Shown here one piece after another: positions 14,852 to 22,700 of a stretch of DNA of 24,612 bases. The translations under genes and the position numbers were made by a program. Within the stretch, counting starts at the first letter, position 1; every line of letters starts with the position of its first letter. The DNA is from JBCDBD01 sp039184335 (GTDB lineage: Bacteria > Bacteroidota > Bacteroidia > Flavobacteriales > Flavobacteriaceae), in the NCBI GenBank assembly GCA_039184335.1, contig JBCDBD010000040.1, positions 1-24,612 on the forward strand. Reading direction: 5' to 3'. Under the pieces are notes generated by a model. It saw only the letters and a list, made by a program, of their open reading frames with translations, was not told the origin of the DNA and did no database searches.

Positions 14852-16090
14852 ATGAAAAAGGCCCTTTTCATTGGTCATATATGGCCCGAACCAAAAACCA
14901 CTGCTGCGGGGCATCGCATGCTACAATTACTGAACGCCTTCAAACAAAAAGAATATAGGGTAATTTTTGCCACTACTGCTACGAAAACAGATTACACGGC
15001 AGATTTAGATGCGTATGGTATTGAAACAGTATCCATTAAATTGAATGATTCCGGTTTTGATCGATGGATCCAAGAATTGCGGCCCGATGTGGTCATCTTT
15101 GACCGTTTTATGGTCGAAGAACAATTTGGGTGGCGAGTGGCAGAATCCGTACCAGTGGCATTACGTGTATTGAACACCGAAGACTTACATTCCCTGAGGG
15201 ATACCCGCGCTACCTGTCAACGCAACAACACCGAATTCACTACCATGAAATGGCGAAAAAATGACAAAACCAAACGGGAAATCGCCAGTTGCTACCGATG
15301 TGACCTTACCTTGGTCGTCTCCACCTTTGAAATGGCCCTTTTGCAAGATGAACTCCAGATGCCAAAAGGGCAATCACTACATCTTCCCCTGTTCTATGAA
15401 CCCGTAACCAAGGAAAAAACCATGGTATGGCCTTCCTTTGAAAGACGAAGGGACTTTGTCTGCATCGGTAATGGCAGGCACGCCCCCAACGTAGACGCCG
15501 TACAATACCTTAAAGAAATCATATGGCCTTTGATCCGAGAACAGCTTCCCCAAGCCAAACTTCATGTCTATGGTGCCTATATGCCATCCCACATCTGCCA
15601 AATGAACAATCCAAAAAAAGGTTTTTTAGTACATGGTTGGGCAGAAGACATCGCTGGTGTACTACAACATGCAAGGGTACAATTGGCCCCTTTGCGTTTT
15701 GGGGCCGGCATCAAGGGAAAATTACTTGATGCCATGCAAAATGGCATCCCAAGTATTACCACAACAATAGGGGCAGAGGGTATGAATGGTAGTGGCCAAT
15801 GGGGTGGGGCCATAGCTGACAGTGTCAAAAAATTTGCTGAAAGGGCCATTGCACTTTATACATCGGAACAAGCATGGATCGAGGCACAACAAAACGCCAT
15901 TGACCTGTTGAACGGACACTATGCTAAAAACGTAAATACCAAAAAACTGTTTGATAAAATCGACCTACTGACAGAAAATCTTGAAATACACCGTACAACC
16001 AACTTTACTGGGGCCATGTTGCAACACCAGACCATGGCCAGCACCAAGTATCTGGCCAAATGGATTGAGGAAAAAAACCAGAAAACATAG
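14852..16090 (+). CDS. GT-B fold glycosyltransferase (GT4-like)
   Basis: The true start is ATG at 14852, one base after the helicase stop; extending the frame upstream would run antiparallel to family expectation and overlap the helicase. The 412 residues begin MKKALFIGHIWPEP and form two Rossmann-like halves. The C-terminal nucleotide-sugar binding half has FVCIGNGRHAPNVDAV, KLHVYGAY, VHGWAEDI and APLRFGAGIKGKLLDAM followed by GIPSITT, the typical E/G-rich donor-binding loop of GT4-type enzymes. No membrane segment is visible. Acceptor and sugar are unknown. It probably contributes to surface or O-linked glycans, but pairing with a helicase gives no functional hint. Confidence 0.82.
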   Translation: MKKALFIGHIWPEPKTTAAGHRMLQLLNAFKQKEYRVIFATTATKTDYTADLDAYGIETVSIKLNDSGFDRWIQELRPDVVIFDRFMVEEQFGWRVAESVPVALRVLNTEDLHSLRDTRATCQRNNTEFTTMKWRKNDKTKREIASCYRCDLTLVVSTFEMALLQDELQMPKGQSLHLPLFYEPVTKEKTMVWPSFERRRDFVCIGNGRHAPNVDAVQYLKEIIWPLIREQLPQAKLHVYGAYMPSHICQMNNPKKGFLVHGWAEDIAGVLQHARVQLAPLRFGAGIKGKLLDAMQNGIPSITTTIGAEGMNGSGQWGGAIADSVKKFAERAIALYTSEQAWIEAQQNAIDLLNGHYAKNVNTKKLFDKIDLLTENLEIHRTTNFTGAMLQHQTMASTKYLAKWIEEKNQKT

Positions 16091-16094
16091 GGGG

Positions 16095-16139
16095 ACCCTA
16101 ATGAGCAGTCGCTTTCGCAACGCGGTATGCCATTAGGGT
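16095..16139. terminator. Long inverted repeat between convergent genes, probable terminator
   Basis: ACCCTAATG at 16095-16103 pairs perfectly with CATTAGGGT at 16131-16139, and inner GCA/TGC can extend the stem. It sits between the glycosyltransferase stop and the convergent acetyltransferase stop. There is no T-run, so it is not a textbook intrinsic terminator. Confidence 0.4.
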
Positions 16140-16146
16140 AAATATC

Positions 16147-16599
16147 TCAAGATTTTACGTACACCAACAGTTCATCACCATGCGCATCTTTTTTTCCGGT
16201 TGCCGTCCAACCGAGATGGCGATAGAAACCATGGGCCCTGATTTCAGCATGAGGGGATGCTGCCAGCCACAATTTTTCAAAACCTTGTGAAAACAACTGT
16301 TCCATAAGCTGTAAAAGCAGAGCCTTGCCGTAACCATGGCCCTCATATTCAGGTAATAGGGCAAGGCTTTGCACTTCCCCTGTACTGGTATCACCAAAAC
16401 AAAACCCGATAATCTGATCATCATGTTCCAAAACCACCCCAATCGTATGCTGTTGCTCCATATTGGATTTCCAGGAGTGTTCCGTTACCCCAAATTGTTG
16501 CAAGTCTTCGACAGACATCGGATTTTGTCGGGTCATGCCCCGTATTGCAATACATCGGGCAACATCCTCAGTCTTTGCGGTTCTATACTTTATATTCAT
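16147..16599 (-). CDS. GNAT-family N-acetyltransferase
   Basis: This 150-residue single GNAT domain transfers acetyl groups from acetyl-CoA to an unknown amine. The core shows the N-terminal strand MNIKYRTAKTEDVARC, the beta4 strand VQSLALLPEY and the acetyl-CoA pyrophosphate loop EGHGYGKALL (Q/RxxGxG/A type), then LWLAASPHAEIRAHGFYRHLGW, which is the typical C-terminal alpha4-beta6 segment. It is monocistronic on the minus strand, divergent from menB with a 174-bp spacer. The substrate cannot be predicted from the sequence. Confidence 0.88.
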   Translation of the reverse strand: MNIKYRTAKTEDVARCIAIRGMTRQNPMSVEDLQQFGVTEHSWKSNMEQQHTIGVVLEHDDQIIGFCFGDTSTGEVQSLALLPEYEGHGYGKALLLQLMEQLFSQGFEKLWLAASPHAEIRAHGFYRHLGWTATGKKDAHGDELLVYVKS

Positions 16600-16773
16600 T
16601 GCTTATTTTGCCCACCTTATCATTTCAACCACAAAGTTCAACTATTCTTTTGTTACGTTCGAAAATCGACATCACAAAATTTGAGAAGAGATAAGTTGTC
16701 CACAACAATTTTCTCTCCATAGCAAAAATCACTACCGGTAAAATACGTTACTTTGCCATAGTAAACACAACTT

Positions 16774-17616
16774 ATGAAAGTACCCAATTGGCAGACTGCT
16801 AAAGAATTTGAAGACATTACCTATAAAAAAAGTGATGGTGTGGCACGTATAGCCTTCAACCGTCCCAATGTGCGCAATGCATTTCGGCCCAAAACCACCA
16901 GCGAACTCTATGAAGCATTCTATGATGCCCAGGAAGATACTTCGATAGGAGTGGTATTGTTGTCGGCCGAAGGCCCTTCAACAAAAGATGGGGTATGGTC
17001 GTTCTGTAGTGGGGGAGACCAAAAGGCCCGAGGTCACCAGGGCTATGTTGGCCAAGATGGGTACCATCGATTGAACATTCTTGAGGTACAGCGCTTGATT
17101 CGCTTTATGCCAAAAGTGGTCATCGCCGTGGTGCCCGGATGGGCCGTAGGCGGTGGACACAGTCTTCACGTGGTCTGTGATATGACCTTGGCCAGCGAAG
17201 AACACGCCATTTTTAAACAGACCGATGCCGATGTGACCAGTTTTGATGGAGGTTACGGTTCTGCCTATTTAGCCAAAATGGTAGGGCAAAAAAAAGCACG
17301 TGAAATCTTCTTTTTAGGTCGTAACTATTCGGCACAACAAGCATATGACATAGGCATGGTAAATGCCGTAGTGCCCCACGATAAGTTGGAAACCACCGCA
17401 TATGAATGGGCACAAGAAGTATTGGCCAAGTCACCGACCTCGATCAAAATGTTGAAGTTCGCCATGAACCTGACCGATGATGGTATGGTGGGCCAGCAGG
17501 TATTCGCAGGGGAAGCCACACGATTGGCCTACATGACCGATGAAGCCAAAGAAGGACGCAATGCCTTTCTGGAAAAACGCAAACCGAACTTTGGAAAAAA
17601 TAAATGGATTCCTTAG
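16774..17616 (+). CDS. menB: 1,4-dihydroxy-2-naphthoyl-CoA synthase
   Basis: This 280-residue crotonase-fold enzyme catalyses ring closure of O-succinylbenzoyl-CoA in menaquinone synthesis. The oxyanion-hole motifs FCSGGDQKARG (77-87) and GWAVGGGHSLH (122-132) are present, as is SFDGGYGSAY (156-165) with the family-defining Asp158. The stretch KQTDADV (148-154) has an acidic Asp151, where the bicarbonate-dependent E. coli type has TGPKV. This matches the type of MenB, as in Mycobacterium tuberculosis, that supplies its own carboxylate. The C-terminus (FGKNKWIP) is typical. Other men genes are not adjacent. Menaquinone is the usual sole respiratory quinone of flavobacteria. Confidence 0.95.
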   Translation: MKVPNWQTAKEFEDITYKKSDGVARIAFNRPNVRNAFRPKTTSELYEAFYDAQEDTSIGVVLLSAEGPSTKDGVWSFCSGGDQKARGHQGYVGQDGYHRLNILEVQRLIRFMPKVVIAVVPGWAVGGGHSLHVVCDMTLASEEHAIFKQTDADVTSFDGGYGSAYLAKMVGQKKAREIFFLGRNYSAQQAYDIGMVNAVVPHDKLETTAYEWAQEVLAKSPTSIKMLKFAMNLTDDGMVGQQVFAGEATRLAYMTDEAKEGRNAFLEKRKPNFGKNKWIP

Positions 17617-17661
17617 AAAAGTTTGGGCAATCATACTTTTGAACCTATGTGATGAACAACT

Positions 17662-17695
17662 AAAAAGAGCCCTGTCTTACGATCAGGACTCTTCT
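17662..17695 (+). terminator. Probable terminator after menB
   Basis: AAAAAGAG-CCTG and CAGG-CTCTT (17662-17693) form an interrupted stem with one mismatch and a 9-base loop, followed by a short T/C tract. It is 46 bp after the menB stop. The remaining intergenic sequence to 17848 shows no gene. Confidence 0.45.
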
Positions 17696-17848
17696 ACGAG
17701 AACACTATATGAAAATGAAAAAATTTACTTTCTGAATTAATTACATGGTAAATGTACCCACAGAATCACCACTAGTGAAATTATTGTTGTGAACTGGCTT
17801 TTTTCTGTGGTCATCACAGGGTTTTATGTGCTTCACCAATGAGCAGCC

Positions 17849-19183
17849 TTATTCTATGGCTTTTACCAGTGTTCCCAAAAACCCATTGATGTCAAAATTG
17901 GGTTCTTCGGCCAATCCTGTACGAACCACCACCAAATCTTTAGAAGGGATGACAAACACGTATTGCCCCTGATACCCATTGCAGGAAAACAAGTCACGGG
18001 GCACATTAGGATACTTTCCTTCGGCATTCAACCAAAAATGGGCACCATAGGTGCCGTTTGACCCTGGGGTCACCCTAGTGATGTAATCGACCCATTCTGG
18101 TGAGAAAAGCTGTTGGCCATTCCAATTGCCTTTGTCAAGATACAATTGCCCAAAGCGCGCCCAGTCCCTTGTACTGGCCCAACCATAGGATGATCCCACG
18201 TAATTGCCCGCCAAATCGGCCTCCAAGAGCATGGAATGCATCCCAATCTTATCGATCAATGCATGGTATGGAAAATCCAAATAGTCTTGATGTGTTCGAA
18301 ACTGCTGTCGTAAGATGCCTGAAAGTAAATTGGTGGTTCCCGAAGAATAGTTCCATACCTCAGTGGGCAGGGCAATAGTTGTTTTCTCCTTTTGGGCCTG
18401 GGCCATGTCAGTATCCAGAAACAACATTCGGGTCACATCTGAAATCGTACCGTAATCTTCATCCCATTCCAGTCCACTTTGCATGCGCAATAAGTGGTTG
18501 AGGGTAATTTGATTGCGTTCATCGTCCTTCCAAGTAGCAATGGGTGCAGGCCAGTCTACATGCAATTTACCTTGGTGCTGTAAAATACCATAGCAGGTGG
18601 CCAATACACTTTTGGTCATTGACCAGCCCAAGATGGGGGTGTCTTTGTCAAAACCGTCAACATATTTTTCAAATAACAAATGTCCCTTATACAGTATTAA
18701 AAGTGTGCGGGTCTTTTGCGTTTCGTTGTTGCCAAATGGCAATGCTACGGCTTGGTTCAATAGATCGATATCAATTTCAGGGAAAACAGTATCTCTTTCT
18801 GGGAGGTGACCAAAAGGATAAGACAGCTTGATCTCCTTAAAATTCCGTTTCGGTTCAAGGTAAGGTTCGCCTGCTTCATAATCGGCATTCACCAATACGC
18901 AACCCAGGCCCTTTCTGTAAATAGCCTTACGGGGCATTAAGCCATACACATTGGCCCCAGCGGTCAAGTTCACCTTATCTAGCGTAGCATTGGCAAGCTT
19001 CACCAAAGGAACATTCAAATCGTTTTTGTTGATATTGGCGGCAAGCCTATCAGCAATGAAGGCACTTGAAGCCATATATTTTGAGGCATAGCCAGAAATA
19101 ATGTTCAATTTAGGGTAATTGAAAAAAATGGCAACTGTAATCAGTACAGCCAATACCAGTAGTGCGCGTTTAAAAAGTTTCAT
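17849..19183 (-). CDS. Serine hydrolase of the beta-lactamase/class C family, membrane-anchored
   Basis: The 444 residues begin with an uncleaved-looking signal anchor (about 5-22, LVLAVLITVAIFF), then a ~130-residue linker and a penicillin-binding-protein-like transpeptidase fold. SMTK (188-191) provides the nucleophile Ser188 and Lys191, and WNYSSG (277-282) corresponds to the YxN/YSN motif with Tyr279. LLRMQSGLEW and GYQGQYVFVIPS are typical of the group (6-aminohexanoate hydrolase or EstB-like; COG1680). These enzymes hydrolyse esters, amides or D-amino-acid peptides in the periplasm; resistance to beta-lactams should not be assumed. It is divergent from pirin with only 55 bp between the start codons. 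Confidence 0.87.
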   Translation of the reverse strand: MKLFKRALLVLAVLITVAIFFNYPKLNIISGYASKYMASSAFIADRLAANINKNDLNVPLVKLANATLDKVNLTAGANVYGLMPRKAIYRKGLGCVLVNADYEAGEPYLEPKRNFKEIKLSYPFGHLPERDTVFPEIDIDLLNQAVALPFGNNETQKTRTLLILYKGHLLFEKYVDGFDKDTPILGWSMTKSVLATCYGILQHQGKLHVDWPAPIATWKDDERNQITLNHLLRMQSGLEWDEDYGTISDVTRMLFLDTDMAQAQKEKTTIALPTEVWNYSSGTTNLLSGILRQQFRTHQDYLDFPYHALIDKIGMHSMLLEADLAGNYVGSSYGWASTRDWARFGQLYLDKGNWNGQQLFSPEWVDYITRVTPGSNGTYGAHFWLNAEGKYPNVPRDLFSCNGYQGQYVFVIPSKDLVVVRTGLAEEPNFDINGFLGTLVKAIE

Positions 19184-19218
19184 GGATGACGTGTAGAATT
19201 ATTGTAACTTACTTTCAC

Positions 19219-19246
19219 CAAATATAAAGATTTACCGTATGTCAAA
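19219..19246 (-). promoter_or_regulatory. Predicted promoter of the serine hydrolase
   Basis: On the minus strand TTTG (bases 19246-19243) and a perfect TATATTTG (19226-19219) are spaced by 16 bases, slightly short for the consensus. The -33 element overlaps the start of the divergent pirin gene (ATG at 19239-19241). Confidence 0.45.
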
Positions 19247-20111
19247 CCTGGGGTTGATCATTGAGGAAAGGAGCCGTGATATTGGGGATTTTTTAGTGGG
19301 CCGATTGCTGCCATTTCGGAAAAAGCGGACAATAGGGCCTTTTATTTTTATTGACCATATGGGTCCTGCAACCTTGGGGCCACACCACTATATGGATGTG
19401 GACCAACACCCCCATATCGGACTTTCAACCTTGACTTTCATGCTTGAGGGAGAGTTAATGCATGCAGATGGGTTGGGGACAAGGCAATTGATTCAACCAG
19501 GATCTGTGAATTTGATGACCGCCGGAAAAGGCATTTCACATACCGAACGTACCCCAGAACAACTGCGTGACGGAACTGTGTTTACTGCCCACGGATATCA
19601 AATCTGGATTGCTTTGCCCAAACATTTGGAAGAAATGGAACCTGAATTCCACCATATTCCAGAAGACCAATTGCCTAAATGGACCGATGGCACGGCACAA
19701 TTTACCCTAGTGGCAGGCGAGGGGTACGGCAAACAATCCCCAGTGCCCAGCCATTCTACTCTTTTTATGGTTGAAATCAAGAATTCAGATACTTATGTGC
19801 TCAAGGTCTCGGGTCATTTAAAAGGGGAAATCGGCATCTGTATCGTTGCGGGAGAAATCAATGCCTGTGATGAAACCATAGGCAAAGGCCACATTGTGGT
19901 TTCAAAGGTCGAAGATGTTTGTGAGGTGGTGATGGCACCCAATACACACCTACTGTTATTTGGTGGTGAGCCTTTACCTGAAGAACGCTATATTTATTGG
20001 AATTTTGTTTCTTCAAGTAAGGATAAGATCGAAAAAGCCAAGAAATCTTGGCAAGACAAGACCTTTCCGATGATGGCCGATGACAATACCTATGTTCCCT
20101 TGCCCAATTGA
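19239..20111 (+). CDS. Pirin family protein (bicupin)
   Basis: This 290-residue cupin protein of the pirin family has an N-terminal pirin domain and a C-terminal cupin half. Metal ligands His57 and His59 (DQHPHIGLST), His101 and Glu103 (SHTERTP) are all visible, together with the family strands RLLPFRKKRTIGPFIFIDH and HADGLGTRQLIQPGSVNLM. Bacterial pirins bind Fe and may act as quercetin dioxygenases or redox-responsive partners; the actual role here is not known. It overlaps or abuts the next gene (TGA at 20109-20111, ATG at 20117), indicating a shared transcript with the cytochrome/FG-GAP lipoprotein. Confidence 0.92.
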   Translation: MSNLGLIIEERSRDIGDFLVGRLLPFRKKRTIGPFIFIDHMGPATLGPHHYMDVDQHPHIGLSTLTFMLEGELMHADGLGTRQLIQPGSVNLMTAGKGISHTERTPEQLRDGTVFTAHGYQIWIALPKHLEEMEPEFHHIPEDQLPKWTDGTAQFTLVAGEGYGKQSPVPSHSTLFMVEIKNSDTYVLKVSGHLKGEIGICIVAGEINACDETIGKGHIVVSKVEDVCEVVMAPNTHLLLFGGEPLPEERYIYWNFVSSSKDKIEKAKKSWQDKTFPMMADDNTYVPLPN

Positions 20112-20116
20112 AAGCT

Positions 20117-21598
20117 ATGGCGCGACCTGGAGCTAAATACGGCTGTGGCCTTTTCATTGTCAGTGTTTTCATGGCCTGTAGCACGCCTGAGCCAAAAAAA
20201 GCAGAAGTGCTGTATCACCAGTACTGTGCCAGTTGCCACACCGCCCCAAAGATTGGGGATTTGCCCAAATCAATCTGGAAAAACGGAGTGTTGCCCGATA
20301 TGGCAAGTCGAATGCATATCGAAGGCACCTATCAAGACCCTTTTGATACGTTACTTACCTATCGGCCCAAAATCAAACTGAACGATTGGATAGCCCTGCA
20401 AAGCTATATTGTCGAAAATGCTCCAGAAAAGCTTCCTAGAAACCAAAGACAACACTATGAAGTTTTAGAACAGTTTGAGATGGTGCCCATGGCCATAGAC
20501 GGTAAAAATGGGGCCTTGGTCTCTTATCTTGGTTTAGAAACTGGTTATAACACCCTGATGATCGGTGACATCAATGGCAACTTGGCGGAATATGACCCTA
20601 ACAGACGAAAAAAAAACGGGCACTATCACCTGACAACCCCAATTACGGACTATACAAAAACTGATTCTGTTGCTTATATCACCGAAGTCGGTATTCTTGA
20701 CCCATCAGAACAAGCAAAAGGGAAGGTGACCATGGCATACCAAGACACTTTGGTCACCATCGCTGGGTCACTGCACCGGCCTGTACACACCTTGGTCCAC
20801 GATTTAAACAAGAACGGCAAGAATGAATTGGTGGTCAGTGAATTTGGCAATGAAACAGGAGAACTGTCTTTATTTGTACAAAACGATTCGTTACATTTTG
20901 ACAAACGAACATTGTTACGATTGCCAGGTTGTACACGTACCGTGGCCAAGGATATGGATGCTGATGGTAAAATGGATTTGATTGTACAGACCTCACAGGG
21001 CAGCGAAAGTATTACCATTCTCTATCAAAGGGGCAATTTGAAATTCGAGGCAATCAAGATCATTGAATTCAGTCCGGTATATGGCAGTAGTTGGTTTGAA
21101 TCGCTCGATTACAATAAAGATGGCTATGAAGATATCGTGGTGGTCAATGGTGATAATGCAGACAAGTCTTATGTGCACAAACCCTATCATGGCATGCGGC
21201 TCTACCTGAACGATGGAAAAAACCATTTTGAAGAAGTTTTTTTCTATCCACTAAATGGTGCCACAAGAGTCATTGCCAATGATTTTGACCAAGATAGTGA
21301 TATTGATTTTGCCTTGATCAGTACATTTCCCGATTATGGGCAATCCCCACTGGCATCCTTTATTTATTTGGAAAATGTAGCTGCAGAAAATTATGGTTTT
21401 AAAAGCCATATTTTAAAAGAACCTGATATGGGTAGATGGTTTTTGATGGATGCGGGGGATATTGACCATGATGGGGATGAAGACCTGATCTTGAGTTCCT
21501 TTACCTATGCATTCACCCCAGTGCCCCAAAATTTGGCCAAAAAATGGCGCAATGACAATATCGACATTTTGGTTTTGAAAAATAAGCTAAAAGAATAG
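20117..21598 (+). CDS. Lipoprotein with c-type heme motif and FG-GAP/VCBS propeller
   Basis: I place the start at ATG 20117 (493 aa). A TTG at 20108, overlapping the pirin stop, would add three residues. The signal ends in a lipobox-like FMAC with Cys21, so the protein is probably a lipoprotein. CASCH (37-41) is a CxxCH heme c attachment site, and Met residues in the PDMASRM segment could give the second iron ligand. From about residue 115 to the end come several FG-GAP/VCBS blades with calcium-type loops: DLNKNGKNE, DMDADGKMD, DYNKDGYED, DFDQDSDID, DIDHDGDED. A small cytochrome domain joined to a beta-propeller suggests surface electron transfer or ligand binding. The exact reaction is unknown. 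Confidence 0.85.
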   Translation: MARPGAKYGCGLFIVSVFMACSTPEPKKAEVLYHQYCASCHTAPKIGDLPKSIWKNGVLPDMASRMHIEGTYQDPFDTLLTYRPKIKLNDWIALQSYIVENAPEKLPRNQRQHYEVLEQFEMVPMAIDGKNGALVSYLGLETGYNTLMIGDINGNLAEYDPNRRKKNGHYHLTTPITDYTKTDSVAYITEVGILDPSEQAKGKVTMAYQDTLVTIAGSLHRPVHTLVHDLNKNGKNELVVSEFGNETGELSLFVQNDSLHFDKRTLLRLPGCTRTVAKDMDADGKMDLIVQTSQGSESITILYQRGNLKFEAIKIIEFSPVYGSSWFESLDYNKDGYEDIVVVNGDNADKSYVHKPYHGMRLYLNDGKNHFEEVFFYPLNGATRVIANDFDQDSDIDFALISTFPDYGQSPLASFIYLENVAAENYGFKSHILKEPDMGRWFLMDAGDIDHDGDEDLILSSFTYAFTPVPQNLAKKWRNDNIDILVLKNKLKE

Positions 21599-21600
21599 CC

Positions 21601-22035
21601 ATGAGGGTTTTAGCTGTCATATTCCTTTGTGGTCTGGCAAGTTGTTCACTTGGTGAAAAGGCGCATCATACCGTCTCAGAATTCGAATGGTACGGTCTAG
21701 AGGTAACTGCATCGGCCTACAATTCGGTCACATGGCAAACCGATGGAAATCCGTCCATCGCAGCTTGGGGAGATACCCTGTATCCTGGTCAGAAGGTCAT
21801 TGCAGTATCAAGAGACCTAGTACAGTTGGGCTTGACGCGCAATACCATGGTAAAGATCGACACCTTACGAGATACTTTTTGGGTGAAAGACAAAATGAAC
21901 CGACGTTGGAAAAACCACATTGATATCTACATGGGTACCGACATCAAAAAGGCACGACAATGGGGCAAGCGGAAACTTGACATTTGTTATGCAGTTCGGA
22001 TAGATTCGTTAACTTCGAAAAACAACTTGAAATGA
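21601..22035 (+). CDS. 3D-domain (double-psi beta-barrel) lipoprotein
   Basis: This 144-residue protein has a lipoprotein signal (lipobox LASC, Cys15). The body matches the 3D domain seen in MltA, Rpf-like and YocH-type cell-wall proteins: VTASAYNS, then TDG (Asp47), GQKVIAVSRDL, VKDKMN (Asp96) and HIDIYM (Asp107), ending in WGKRKLDI. The aspartates correspond to the catalytic or structural residues that give the domain its name. It starts 2 bp after the FG-GAP gene and overlaps the amidase gene by 4 bp (ATGA). Probable role is peptidoglycan cleavage or binding in the periplasm; as a stand-alone domain its enzymatic activity is uncertain. Confidence 0.8.
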   Translation: MRVLAVIFLCGLASCSLGEKAHHTVSEFEWYGLEVTASAYNSVTWQTDGNPSIAAWGDTLYPGQKVIAVSRDLVQLGLTRNTMVKIDTLRDTFWVKDKMNRRWKNHIDIYMGTDIKKARQWGKRKLDICYAVRIDSLTSKNNLK

Positions 22036-22700
22036 ATCGTTTTCTAGGTCTTTTAATAGTATGCTTTTGTGCCTGTTCTGGTTCAAAATCGATTGTAGAT
22101 AAACCCATCATATTCAATGAAGAAAGGGTGGCACTGACCCAGGCATACCTCATGGATCGATACGGCATCGAAGGTAAGGGTGTTACAATTGTACCAAAAA
22201 TGATCGTATTGCATTGGACCGTCATACCCACACTCGAAAAATCGTTTGAAGCCTTTGAAAAACCTACCTTGCCCAGTTGGCGCCCTGATATCGAAAACGT
22301 GAGCGGCCTTAATGTTTCTGCCCATTTTTTGGTGGACCGCGATGGCACCATCTATCGATTGATGCCCGAAACGACCATGGCACGACATGTCATCGGATTG
22401 AACCACTGTGCCATTGGCATAGAAAATGTTGGGGGCACCGAAGAACTGCCGTTGACCAGACAGCAATTGAAATCAAATACTTGGTTGGTCGATTACCTGA
22501 ACTCAAAATATGATATTGATTATTTGATCGGCCACTACGAGTATACCCTTTTTGAGGGGCATCCCTTATGGTTGGAAGTCGACGAAGGCTATCGTACCGT
22601 AAAAACCGATCCTGGACCTGTTTTCATGGAAAAAGTACGACAAGCGACCAAAAAACACCATTTTAAGCCTGTACCAAATGAACCGACCCATGCGAATTGA
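22032..22700 (+). CDS. N-acetylmuramoyl-L-alanine amidase lipoprotein (Amidase_2)
   Basis: I choose ATG at 22032, overlapping the upstream TGA; this gives a 222-residue protein with a clean lipoprotein signal (FCAC, Cys15), whereas the longer open frame would hide it. The AmpD/PGRP-type zinc site is complete: His61 (VLHWT), His168 (IGHYEY) and Asp193 (KTDPGP), with catalytic Glu131 (IGIENVG) and Lys191. It would cleave the bond between N-acetylmuramic acid and L-alanine of peptidoglycan or its fragments, from the periplasmic side. It is coupled to the 3D lipoprotein upstream and overlaps the carboxypeptidase downstream by 23 bp. Confidence 0.9.
   Translation: MNRFLGLLIVCFCACSGSKSIVDKPIIFNEERVALTQAYLMDRYGIEGKGVTIVPKMIVLHWTVIPTLEKSFEAFEKPTLPSWRPDIENVSGLNVSAHFLVDRDGTIYRLMPETTMARHVIGLNHCAIGIENVGGTEELPLTRQQLKSNTWLVDYLNSKYDIDYLIGHYEYTLFEGHPLWLEVDEGYRTVKTDPGPVFMEKVRQATKKHHFKPVPNEPTHAN

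Noticed and set aside
16724..16773. TTACTTTG as a menB promoter
   Set aside because: It matches seven of eight bases of the -7 element, but no TTG lies at a suitable distance upstream, and such near matches are frequent in AT-rich DNA.
21984..22031. Upstream extension of the amidase to 21984
   Set aside because: It would bury the lipoprotein signal; the ATG at 22032 overlapping the previous stop fits better.
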